The translations under genes and the position numbers were made by a program. The notes below the pieces were generated by a model. It did no database searches. It was given only the letters and a program-made list of their open reading frames with translations, and had not been told where the DNA came from. Shown piece after piece: positions 12,109 to 22,842 of a stretch of DNA of 64,000 nucleotides. Every line of letters begins with the position of its first letter. Positions within the stretch are counted from its first letter, which is position 1. Origin of the DNA: Opisthocomus hoazin (Eukaryota > Chordata > Aves > Opisthocomiformes > Opisthocomidae); contig NC_134433.1 in NCBI RefSeq assembly GCF_030867145.1, positions 9,809,216 to 9,873,215 on the forward strand. The letters run 5' to 3'.

Positions 12109-14579
12109 GTGAGCATCGCCGCTCCGCGGGCCGATGCCGGCTTGGGGGGGGGGGCGAAACGCGCCGGGTCCCGGCTCTGCCCGGAGCGGGTGGGGGGGGA
12201 TGCTGGTTGGGGGGGGGGGCACGGGCAGCGCGCATGACCCCGCGTGGATGCTTTTTTATTTTTCATTTTTTTGGATCATTGTTGTTTGCTTGGGCTTTGC
12301 GGGGGGGTTGAGGGGTGCTTTGGGGGAGGGGGGGGGCTTCCCCCTCCTGCCAGCCTGGTCCCACCGAGGGCACAGCAGCAGCGGTGACAGACACGGGGAC
12401 AGGCAGCGGGGCTGGGGGACCCCCGCGGGGTGGGGGACCCCTGCGGGGTGGGCGCAGCTCGGGGGCCTCAGCAGCGGCGGGGAGGCTGGGCTGCGGCGCG
12501 GGGAGGCCTGCGGGAAGCGGAGGGGCTTTCTCCACGGCCCTGCTGCTGATGCTGCTGGTGGAGGAGCTGCTCGGGCAGAGGACAGCAGAGGGGTGCAGTG
12601 TGCCTGGAGGAGATGCTCGGGGGACGCTCACTCCAGGGCTTGACTGTGTCGAACGTTCCCTTGCAGCCCCCTCGGAGCCAGCCTGCTCCCCGTTCCAGTG
12701 CACAAATCCACCAGTTGAAGTGATGCGCTTGGCCGGGAAGAACCGCGCTGCTGGCACCTCGGGGACCCTGTGAACTGGAACGGGAGAGGAGGTAAAACCG
12801 CTCTGTTCCCCCCCAGCGCGCCGCCCGAAATCCCCGGGAGGCCCTGCCGCTGCTCCTTTGGCGGGTTACTCAACCTTCCCCTCCGTTGTGCAGGGTGCTT
12901 TTTATTTGGTGTGTTGGGAGAGGGGTGGAGAAGGACCATGGGTGCAATGCCGGGCAGCTGGGGCTGTGCTTCCAAATAGGGATCACGCTCCGAAACCACC
13001 CAGGCTCCTCTGAGACTCTCAGCCCTCTGACCCCGGCACCCTCCACCCGCGCGCGGGCACGGGCGGGTGGTGGTGTGCTCAGGTGGGATCACGAGTGCGC
13101 TTGGACCTCCCCTCTTGCGTTCCTTTGTGGTGCTTCATGGTGGGTCTCCATTCCTGTGATGCCGCAGTGCAGCCCCGGGTGGCCGGTGAACAATTTCTTT
13201 CTAAAAAAAGTTGCGTAATTCTTGCAGAGATGCTCCAACATTGATGTTGATGTACGCCTGAGCAGGGTGTGGGTTTGTGGGCCGGTGTCTGGTGTCTCCC
13301 CTGATGTGAGGCGACCATGCCATCACATGGGAGAAGTTAGTCCTGGGGGCTGCAGGATGGGGCCTCCCCTGGCCTGCGCTGGGTGAGGCTTTGGGGTTAA
13401 AATTGCCCCCTTCCTCAAGCACAAGCCCCTTGGTTGGCTCGGGTGCCATAGTTGCATGGCTGCAGGGTTAGCTCCTGTTGACCATCAGGTCTGTGCCCTC
13501 CTCTCTGGGCTGGTAGGAGAACATATCGTGCACCCTTATGGCAGGGTGGTCTTGTCCAACCTTCTCTTGTCCTTCCTCCTCGGAGGTAAATCACCCCTTC
13601 AAGATGAGGATGTTGTTGGCCAGTGCCCTTCCTCTTCCTTCTCCTCTTCCTCTTCCTGGGGCAGGCAGAGAAACCTGATGATGGTTGCACATCTGCTGCT
13701 CTTGCTGACCCAGGCAGCCCGGGATGCCCCGGGGCACTGCTGCCTTCCCTGCTCTTCTCCAGCCCAAGGGCCAGCAGAGCCATCCCGGCAGCCCCCCGGT
13801 CCCGGCACACCGGCACGTTGGTGCCCTCGGCCGGTTTCCCTGCCTGTGGGTGGATGCCAGGGACGTCGTGGGGTGAGGGTTGGAGACCCATGCCTGGCTC
13901 GGCGCTCTGCTTTCTCGTGTGAGCGGAGAGCAGAGGCTGGCAGAGGGAAATCGGGGACCCTGCCGCCGCGGGGAGGGCCTGGTGTCCTCTGACCCCCAGG
14001 AGTTACAGGTTTGAATCCCAGCTGGCTCCGTCACAGCGGAGAGGAGGAGAGGTTATCCCTAAAGTGAAAAACTGCATCCCAGACCTGATTTTTGATAAAG
14101 GGAAGACAGAAGGGTTCGGAGAAGGGCTGCTCACTGGGGGAGTGCCCGCGCTGCTGGGTGCAGGGTCCGGACTTGAGGCGAGACTCGGCCGGAGCGCTGC
14201 ATCCATCAACGCTCACAGATGCTCACTGTGCTTCGCAGGCGAGGGACCAAGTGTGTGTCCACTCCAGGGTCCCATCAGGAAGACGGGAGCAGGTTTGTGC
14301 CCTGCTTCACCGGGTCCTGGCATGCAAGACCCCGGGGGCAGGAGAGGGGCCGCAGGGCAGTACCCGGGCCGGGACCCCCGGGAAGGAGGGCTGGCGGGGC
14401 AGTCGGACACAGCCCGTACATCCCTCCTGCCTGGCCACGGCCACCACGCCGGGTACGGAGCGCTGCCTGCCTGAGAGCTGCCCTGCGCAGCGAAGGGGGA
14501 AGGAGACATCTGAGGCTGAACCTCCAGCCAGGGCTTGCAGCCCTAACAGGGTGTTGTGGCATCGTCTGGTTGAGGGGGG

Positions 14580-14860
14580 GGTTTCAAAACCCACTGGAAT
14601 TTTTATGAGGTGTTTTGCTTAATACACCACTTAAGCAATTAGCAGTGATTGTAGCAGTACCGGGTAAGGCACTGGGTAGAATTGAATTTTGCCGAGTTCA
14701 GATACCATTAGGCAGCGGTTTAATGCTGTTTGCAGGCGGTATGAGACAGTGACGTGTGTGGGGAATTAGATCTGCAAAGTAAAAAAAAAAACATAATAAG
14801 AAAATTTCATACAGACCTATGTAACTTTATCCCATGTTTATTATGTGCCATAATTGAAAT
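14580..14860. promoter_or_regulatory. AT-rich block in SH2B2 intron 1, candidate regulatory element
   Basis: Composition drops to AT-rich with unique sequence. Homeodomain-like cores such as CTTAAGCAATTAG occur near 14,630-14,642. It is flanked by GC-rich DNA and has no coding potential. An enhancer role is inferred from composition only. Confidence 0.22.
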
Positions 14861-16564
14861 ACGATCTTGGGGGTTCTCCTTCCTCTGCCCGACCGGAGTG
14901 GGGATCCCCAGCGGCGAGGCATGCAGCGATGGCTGTGCCGTACCGCGTCGGGGTGCGCTTTGCTGCGCATCCGGCACCGCTGACCCGCGCAGCTCGCTCC
15001 CCAAGACCACCCGAGGAGCCTCGAGAGCCTAGCGATCTACAGGGCAAGAGTCATCTTTTCCGAGGAGTTTGCGCTTGTTTTGGGATCTGCGGTCGATTTT
15101 ATGTTGTGGAGCTTTTTCTTTAAATCCCCTGAGTTTCGGGTACATCCAGGGGTACATCCAGCAGCCAAATCGCCCGTTGTTTGGCGTGTCGGAGTCCGGG
15201 AAGGGTCTGCCCCGAGGTGCCAGGTCAGTGGTTAATGTACAATGCCTGCGCGTGACACCATGCACCCTGCTGCCGCACAGCACCAGCCACCGTCCAGCCT
15301 GGACGTGGCCCTGCAGAGAGCTTCACAAGGGTGGGCAGCCGGGAGGAGGAGGAGGAGGAGGGTTTTGCTGTGGGCCGAGGGGCGGAAGGAAATCTAGGCT
15401 TAGCGAGGGAAATGTGAGATTGCTTGGTTGGGGACAGGGCTTCGGCCGCTCCTCTTGGGAGGCTCTGCTATTGTGGTGGTTAAAAATAGACTTTGGACTG
15501 GTTACTGTTCTGCGGGAAGCTCCTTGGCTGGAGACAGGCAGGTGAGGTGGCACCCGAGCGAGAGCGAAGGGACAACAGCCTCTGACCTCCTTTACCAAAA
15601 GCTCTATTTTTTTTTTTCTTTAATTTTTATATTTCTTTTTTCAAGAAATGGCCAGCTTTTCTTTTGGGACATTGAGGGGGTATCTTTGCTTTATTGCCAG
15701 GCGCAGCGCGCTGCATTATTTCCAGCGCCCCATCGCTGCGCCCTGGGGACCCCCTCCCCACGGGTGAGGCGGGTACCCCCCGGGTCCCACGCCGGCATGC
15801 TGAGTGGCTTGGGGGATGCTCCAGCCCCGCGTGTGGGCTGGCAGCGTGGCTCCCTGCAAGCTGGATGGAATTACTCGGGGAAGAGATTATCTGAGATCCA
15901 GTGGATCTTCTCTATTAACTTGTCTTTATTTTCCAGCAGCTGTCAGCACGGGAGGTAAATGTACCCTGGGAGGGATTATTGGAGGGGAGTGAAACAACCC
16001 TGTGATAGGAAGGTGGTCGGAATAGTGGGAAGTGGAGAAAATCTCAGTTTTTGCTGGGGAACTGTCATGGGCCTGGGCTCTGCCTGGCTGGTCTGGGCAG
16101 ACTGGCTGCACTGGGAATGGAGATGTCCCTGCGTCCCCCGGCGCGCAGGGGTCCCAGCTGGGAGCGGGTCCCCCGGCCAGCGCGAGCGATGCCGCGGGCT
16201 GGGGGTTGCTCGGTGAGTCGGCAGGGCTGGAGCCGCGTTCGGGCTGCGCTGCCGCGGGCAGGCTGCGGCCACCAAAGCCTGGTTGGTTTGCAGGAGCATC
16301 AGTTCCTGCGCGGCTGGCATCAGGCCACAGAACTGGGGGAGACCGTCGTATGTGCAAGAGGAGGGGGCGAAAAAGGCCATTTCTTGCCCATTTTCTCTTT
16401 TGAAGATGACTCCCTTCAGCGCCTGCGCCCTGAAACCCTGCCTTGGAAAATGGCCATCCGATGCTGCTGGGTGCTGTGGGGGCATCTGTTTTGAGATGCT
16501 AACGCTGCGGCTGGAGGGATCCCTCGCTGGGCAGCGGAAAAAGACCCGAGAAGCCTTTTCACTC

Positions 16565-16830
16565 TAGACAAATGTTTTCTAGGCTCCAGATGACAGGAGG
16601 GCCCTGTAGTGCGTCTGGGCAGGGAGTCAAAGCATGCATTTAATGGACGATTGGTTCAAGGAAGGTGGTTTGACCATTAAATTTAAGGCCAAAATGCTGT
16701 TCAATTAATATTTTAGTGGAATGGACAGTAAATGAGAAGAACAAAGATTGTTTCCATTTCTATCTGATTCAGACAGCCGGTCTGATTGAAGATCTATGGG
16801 GTATAAATAGTACATGGAGCAATGAAGAGT
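16565..16830. promoter_or_regulatory. AT-rich block with inverted homeodomain-like sites and a TATA-box match
   Basis: This is the most enhancer-like block of the intron. TTTAATGG at 16639-16646 and its reverse complement CCATTAAA at 16674-16681 form an inverted pair 27 bp apart. TTCAATTAATATTTTAG follows near 16,699-16,715, and a consensus TATAAATAG lies at 16802-16810. It may be a conserved enhancer or a tissue-specific alternative promoter. No transcript evidence is available. Confidence 0.3.
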
Positions 16831-19800
16831 GCAGAGAGCAATCAACTTCCCCCACCCCCGGGCTGCGGTAGGGATGGTGAGTGGGTCTGGAGGGATGGGT
16901 GACGTGCACGGGCAGAGAACTTTTGCTTTTTTGCCCTACGGCTTTCTCTTCCTTGTCTCAGCCTCTGTGTTTGGTTAAAGCTCGGACGGGTCTTGAGGAC
17001 TGGGACCTTTCCCAGCCCCTCGAGGTGGCAAGGGACGTCCCCGGGAGGAGGACACTTGGTCTTTGCATGCTTCAGGTGTCTGCTGTGGAACGGGGTGGGG
17101 GGGGGGTCAGTTCCGTAGCCGATGCATCCCCCCCATCCCTTTGGGCTTGCATGGTACAAGCAAAGACGAAGTGCTTGCTTCCCTTCTGCTGTCAGCCCCG
17201 CGTTCTCCTCGCTCTGTGCCGCCGTCCCGGAGGGCAGTCCCCATCCTGGTTTTAGCCATGTTCCCCGTCTGTCCCGGGCAGGCAGTGGGCACCAGGCTGC
17301 ATCGCGAGCTGCCGGAGGGGCTGCCTGCCAGGAGCATCGCCTGGCAGCCTGCTGCCAGGGGCCGGGGAGGTGTCGCCTTGCTCTCGGACCCGCTCGTGAC
17401 TCGGGGATCTCCCCTGGCCCAGCACGCTGAGGTCAGGCGCTTTTCTGGGGGAGCAGGTGCCTGGGTTTCCTCGCGTCATTCCTCTGGGATCAGTCACCGG
17501 AGCTTTGAGTGGCATCGATCTTGCTGGAAACCGAGCGGCTTGGTGGAGCGGGGCAGCCGAGGCCGAGCTGGGGACCTCCTTCCCAACGAGCCAGGGCTTT
17601 GCTGCAGCCCCTTCCGTGCAGACTCTTCCTCTCCTGCCCTTCCCTGCTCCGAGGCAGGCACACACGTGGCCCCGGGAGCTCTGCTGTGCAGGCAGGGATG
17701 GAGGGATGCAGGCGTGCCTCTCACAGCCTCCGCCGGGTAATATTTTTTCCCATTGAATTTGGGATTGCTTTGGCCCAGCCTGGCTGCACTGCACAGGGTG
17801 GGAGGGAAACATCTCTTTATTAGGGTGGTTTCCTTAAATAAAGCCCTCGGAGCAAGTGCTGTTCTGGCTGTTCTGTCTATCCCATGACCGGTTGCGTGTT
17901 CGGGTTATTAACACCTCATTAGATGTTGGTTCCTCCCCACGTCTCTGGTCTCTGGTTCAGCAAATCCCGGTGGCTTTGTCATTGCTCCCCAACTCCTGCG
18001 TCACTGGAGACTTTTTTTTCCCCCCCCGTGGTCTCTTGCGCTTCTGCTGACAGTTGAAATTTCATTTCTTCTTGAGGTCAGTGGCTTACTTTGACTTGCA
18101 GATCTTTCTGCTCGTGTGTGCCGACGCGCGTCCCCAGTGCAGGGGATGTTTCAGCACAGCTCGTCGGGAGAGACTGTCATCACGTCCCTGCCAGTGGCTG
18201 GCTCTCACCTGCGATTGCGACCTGGGTTTCCGCTTGGCCAATCCCCAGAAATCCTTTCTTTTTCCCTTCCTTTTTAAGCCTAGACTTGCTCTGCAGAGTG
18301 ACAGCGGCAGCAGGGCACAGCTCTGCCCTGGGCAGTGGTTGGGGACTCATGCAGGTGGGTTCGGAGCCCTTCGCCAGCTTCATGTCTTGGTTGCTGCTCT
18401 GTGGCTTCCCTTTGACAACCAACCTCCTCATTTTATATACCCGTACGTCTGTCCTGTCACATAACCCAGGCCTGGGACTCGAGGCTGTGCCCCTCAGCCA
18501 GTTCTGGAGCTGTCTGATAGCACTTCCAAAGGCATCTGGCTCCTTCAGAGGGTGCCCGGGAGCAGGCTGGAAGCTGATGGTCCTGGCTTTCCAAAAAACC
18601 AATCGCAGATTTTCTGCTTATTTTCATCTTCAGCTTATTTTCATCTTCTCTTCCACTGCTCTGCCCGGGGATGCTGTCTTTGGCGTGATAAGTTATTTCG
18701 AGAAGTGGGGCAGTGCTGTTGGTATGGAGGGGAGTGGAGGCACCGAGATGAAAGGTAAATCTACACGGATAATTGGGAGCCTGCTTCCCGCAGAACTCAG
18801 GTGAATGTGTACGTGCCAGGGTGGGTGCCAGGGCAGCGATAGCTCTGCGGTCCCGCGGGGCTGCCCCCAGCCACCCCGCCTGCTCCCGGCCTCTGCTGTG
18901 GGGTCCTGGTGCGGGGTCGCAGACCTGTTCCGGGCAGGGGGGCTGGAGACGCAGCGCTGGGTTAGGAACCCCCCCGGCGCCTCCTCAGACCTGCCAGATG
19001 TCTCTCCTCTAGGCTAGATTTTTATAAATTGGCCTTTTAAAGTCTGTCATCCCCGTGCAGATGAAAGGAAGATGCTGTGATGCCTCTGCGTGCGTGTCTC
19101 CGAGCCTGAGCCTGGCTGCAGTGCCTGGGTGGCGAGGCTTTTGTTTGGGGCTTTATCTTATTTGAAGTGCCTTTTTTTGTTTGTTTGCTTCCTTTTTTTT
19201 TTTTTTTTCTTCCCCTTAATGTGTCTGGGTCCATTGCATCTTGGCTTGCCATCCCTCAGTTTTGGGCAGGCAGGCCTCACTCCGTGCCACCGGTCCCTCC
19301 TGGAGAGATGGATGGGGAGAAGTGTTCTCCCCCCATGCGCGGGGAGAGGACACCAGCGAAGCCCCAGGCTCCACACCCGGGGCAAAGCCGAGCTGCTCCC
19401 TCCGGCAGATGCAACTAAAGCCATCGCCGTGGGGCTTGCTCGTCTCCCCCAAGCCCCTTTCCACTCTTTTCCCTTTGCACCCTTTCACCCTCTCCTGCTC
19501 TCACTGTGCCCGCTTGGATCGGCAGGGAATCGTCTCCCCTGTCTTCCCCGAGCCCAAATACTCCCGGCCCGGTGCTTGGTGCCGGGACGGCTCTCGGGGC
19601 AGTGACGGGGAGCTGGGGCTGTGGATTTTAAAGCCGAGGGGCAGTAGCTGCCACCACCAGCTGAGCCTTTAAATTCTCTGCTCGGTGATGGGTGGATAAG
19701 TGGGAATGGCATTTGCTGGGTGGGTAACAACCAGCTTTGCATTTTCTGCTGCTTTCCCGCTGTGTCTTGGGGAAATTCCGACACCGCTCCTAAACTGCAG

Positions 19801-20454
19801 GGATGGGTTTTTTCCCAGCTGGCATGGATCCCTGTGAGCAGGACCCGCTCAGCCGGGGGAAGCCCTGCAACACCGGGGAGAGCCTCGCTGGGGATTTCTG
19901 GTGGGGACCGGTGACAGCGCTGCGGGACGTGAGGGGCCAGCGCGGGTCCCCGATGGCCACGTGTGTGCCCGGCCCTCGTTCCCTCCCGCCACAGCCAGGA
20001 CACCGAGCAGCATCCCCTTGTTGAAAGTGGGAAGATGCTACATGTGTGGGGCAGAGATGCTGCCGAGGGGAAAGCGTTGTGGTCCTTATGAGACAGCAGA
20101 GAAGCCAAGCTCCCCTGGTTCTGGCTCTCAAACAGCTCGGGGTTTCTCTTTCCGTCGAGTGCTTTTGTTGCCTGTGTGAGTTTCTCCCTGGGTGAGGGGG
20201 CCTGAGAGCTGCCCCTGGGGACAGGGGTGCTCCCGGAGAGCTCCCATGTTCCGTGCTGGCGGGTCAGGCAGCGCCTCGTCTCTGTAGGGATGTGCTGGGG
20301 GAATGGCAGCCGGCTCCTGGCCGCTGGTCCATATCGCAGCCTGCAGGCTTGGTCCCACCTGGGGTCTGGTGACCGATGCGGTCGGGGTCTGGAGGGCAAG
20401 GAATGGGTTAGCCCAGTCCCCAGTGCCCGCCCCGATCCCGTGGCTTATGCGGTT

Positions 20455-20545
20455 CATCTGAGCGGTAATTAATTATCTGCCATGTAAGCTGCTGGCGGGT
20501 TACAGCGTGTGATTTATTAGCAGGAGTAATCCCTCGCCGGCAGAA
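20455..20545. promoter_or_regulatory. Small AT-rich block with TAATTAATTA core
   Basis: A palindromic TAATTAATTA at 20466-20475 is followed by TTTATTAG and AGTAAT motifs within 70 bp. The DNA is unique and sits in a GC-rich setting. It resembles a homeodomain-binding cluster; function is inferred only. Confidence 0.22.
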
Positions 20546-21970
20546 GAGCTGCTGTGTGAATGGAGAACAGCAAAATCCATTGTCCCATCCTTCCAGCAGT
20601 CAGACGCGGTGCCCAGGCGCGGTCCCCGGCTGCCGAGTGCCGGGCAGAGGCACTGCAGAAGCCGGGGTCCGGGCCATGGCAGCCGCAGGCACCCCTGGCT
20701 CGGGATTTGGGCCAGCTGAGGTGGATTGGCCAAACCACTGCCCTTGGGGGGATGGACGGGTGTCTGGGCACGCGGACCCGGTGTTTGGGGGCATGGGGTG
20801 AGCGGTGCCCCGGTTGGTTGCTGGGCAGGGCTCACCAGCAGTCTCGACACTGGGAGATGATGTGATCGCTGCTGGGATCTCCCCGGGGAGGTGGCTCAAA
20901 CCACCCAAAGCTGGGTAGAGGTTTGGGAAGCGCAGTGTAAGCACAAAGCCGGGGATGCACATGTGCCCCTGCGAGTCCCATGGCTGCTGGGAGAGGGACC
21001 AGTGTGGGGGCTGGGCAGAGTGGTGCCCTCACATGGGCATGCAGGTCTAGTCTTCAGCTCCCCTCAGCTCCTGGTGGGCTCCTGGGTCTGGCTTCATTTT
21101 TTTTTCCACTGTACCCTACCTACTCGTTGGCCTCTGCTGAGGACATGTCCCGGGGTCATCCATTGCGCCATGGTGCCTGATGCTCAGCGGGGAGGGTGAG
21201 GGGCAGGAGCTGAGCTCCCGCACGGCTCCGGCAGCTCAGCTGGGTCTGACAGAGATGTGAGCGGACAGGGAGGGCTCGGCCACGGCAGGGGGATGCAACA
21301 GCAGCGCCGGCCACGGGTGAGATGTCACCTGGCCAAGCAGGGTCTGGGCTAGAAAGCTGGGGAACGAATGGCTCTGGCAGCGTATCAGGCTCGGTCCTCG
21401 CCAACCAAAGAAGCAAGGTCCATGTCTCTTCTAATATGTCCTTTAAACAAGAAAAAAATTGACGTGGCAAAGGATCAGGGCAGAAATATGGATGGAGAAG
21501 GACAAGGACCGGCTGGTGGGTGCGGAGGGGAGGGTGCTGCCGTGTGCACCCACGTGGGTCCCGCTGGGACGCCTGATGCTGCCTCACCCCGTGGGCGAGC
21601 TGCCGCTGTGCCCCGGCAGGACACACGGGCGAGAGAAATCCTGAAGGCAAATCCCCCCGGGCTCCTCCGGTCGGGGACTCCTTAGCGGCTTTATGAGAAA
21701 TCAATAATGCTTTTGCATGGTCATAATCGTAAAATAAGTACAATTTATGGCTGCTGCCAGGGCCAAGATTTTTTTCTGGCATATGAGGTAGAAGGGGACG
21801 GGAGGAAAACCGCTTTCCCACAGCGTTTCCCTTTGCACTGGAAACCTGCTCTTGCATCATGGCGGGAGGAGACCCCCGTTCGGGGGGTGGCACAGCCATA
21901 CAGGGTGGGTTTCCCGTGTCCTTGCCCGTGCTCAGGCTGTCCCCCTTCCCCGCAGCCCGCCGGCAGTGGA

Positions 21971-21985
21971 ATGGGGCAGCCATGA
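21971..21985 (+). promoter_or_regulatory. SH2B2: Four-codon uORF overlapping the SH2B2 start codon
   Basis: In the 5'UTR part of the first coding exon, ATGGGGCAGCCATGA encodes Met-Gly-Gln-Pro-stop. The stop TGA (21983-21985) overlaps the main ATG (21982-21984) in an ATGA arrangement. The upstream ATG has G at -3 and G at +4, a strong context; the main ATG has G at -3 but A at +4. This arrangement is expected to make SH2B2 translation depend on leaky scanning or reinitiation. Confidence 0.6.
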
Positions 21986-22842
21986 ACGGCGATGCCCTGT
22001 GCCAGGAGCCCTCCTCCCCACTCCCCGACTGGAGGGAGTTCTGCGAGCTGCACGCCCAGGCGGCCGCCGTCGACTTCGCCCAGAAGTTCTGCCAGTTCCT
22101 GAAGGAGAACCCCCACTACGACACCCCCGGGGCAGAGACCTCCTTCTCCCACCACTTCGCCGCCAACTTCTTGGACATCTTCAGCCTGGAGGTCAGCCGG
22201 GTGTTCGTGTCCGACTCCCCCACCAAGTACAACATCGTGCCCTTCGTGGGGCTGCAGAACTGCCACGTCCCCTACGGGCGCGAGGTCGCCCCAAGGAAGG
22301 AGGAGACATCTACCGAGTCCCTGGACAGCATGGACGCCCCATTGGGAGCCGGGCGGTACCTGAGCCCGGCGCAGCAGGTGCAGGTGCACAAGGTGTCCTC
22401 CTATGGCCAGTCCCGCAGCTCGGAGGACGTCTCCATCCACGCTACCACCAAGCCCAAGTTCAAGAAAGGCTTCTCCTTGAGGAACATGAGCTTGTGCGTG
22501 GTGGATGGCATGAAGGAGATGTGGCATCGCAAGTCCTCCCCGGAGCCGGGTGCCGAGGCTGCCCCGGGTGGCCGGAGAGTCGAGAGGGAGCCATGGCCGA
22601 CCGGGGGCAAGGAGCCCAGCGACCCGCGGGAGAAATGGACCCACAAGCTGCGCCTGTCCAAGGTGCCCTCCTCCAAGGTGGAGCTGGTGGACATCCAGAG
22701 GGAGGGAACTCTGCGCTACATGGTGGCTGATGACACGAACTGTGTGGGGAGCTCACAGTGGCAGAAGTGCCGCCTCCTGCTCCGGAAAGCGGTGAAGGTG
22801 GAAGGAGAGAGGTTCCTCCTCGAGTTTTATGTCCCTCCGAAG
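21982..22842 (+). CDS. SH2B2: SH2B2 coding exon 1 (dimerisation region and start of PH domain)
   Basis: The acceptor is CCCCGCAG ending at 21955; the exon carries 26 nt of 5'UTR and 287 codons, ending in phase 0 at FYVPPK|gtaagt. It holds the phenylalanine zipper (1-75) and a linker (76-140) that is longer than I remember in human SH2B2. The SRSSEDVS (144-151) and [16 protein letters not shown] (161-176) family blocks and the first PH strands from about 232 follow. Base composition is very GC-rich at third positions. Confidence 0.95.

Larger units (their letters stand above)
11090..12240 (+). promoter_or_regulatory. SH2B2: CpG island and probable SH2B2 promoter
   Basis: Extremely GC- and CpG-rich DNA carries many GGGCGG-type Sp1/KLF boxes between about 11,580 and 11,790. 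A TTTAAGG sequence at 11711-11717 lies between GC boxes and could act as a weak TATA-like element. Donor-like sites follow at 11829 and 12109. It is the only large CpG island upstream of the SH2B2 start codon and on the correct side, so I infer that SH2B2 transcription begins here, roughly 10 kb before the first coding exon. It also contains an (AT)n run at about 11,284-11,303 and a perfect run of 24 G at 11,858-11,881. Confidence 0.65.
12241..21955 (+). other. SH2B2: Probable SH2B2 intron 1 (5'UTR intron), no gene seen
   Basis: Nothing in this stretch looks like a coding exon. It holds a pyrimidine-rich run at about 13,623-13,660, poly-T tracts near 15,607 and 19,192-19,208, and AT-richer blocks at 14,580-14,860, 16,565-16,830 and 20,455-20,545. 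The intron assignment depends on transcription starting in the CpG island at 11.1-12.2 kb. Confidence 0.45.

Noticed and set aside
19485-20399. 304-codon open frame on the - strand
   Set aside because: Pro/Ser/Arg-rich with no domain. Its length is unremarkable at this GC content.
21859-21981. N-terminally extended SH2B2 start (41 extra codons)
   Set aside because: The upstream frame crosses a strong splice acceptor ending at 21955 and has no similarity to the family N-terminus, which begins MNG.
21156-22644. Long - strand frames (275 and 299 codons) opposite SH2B2 exon 1
   Set aside because: The 21,745-22,644 frame is an antisense shadow of the GC-rich SH2B2 coding exon. The adjacent 21,156-21,983 frame is GC-driven and has no domain.
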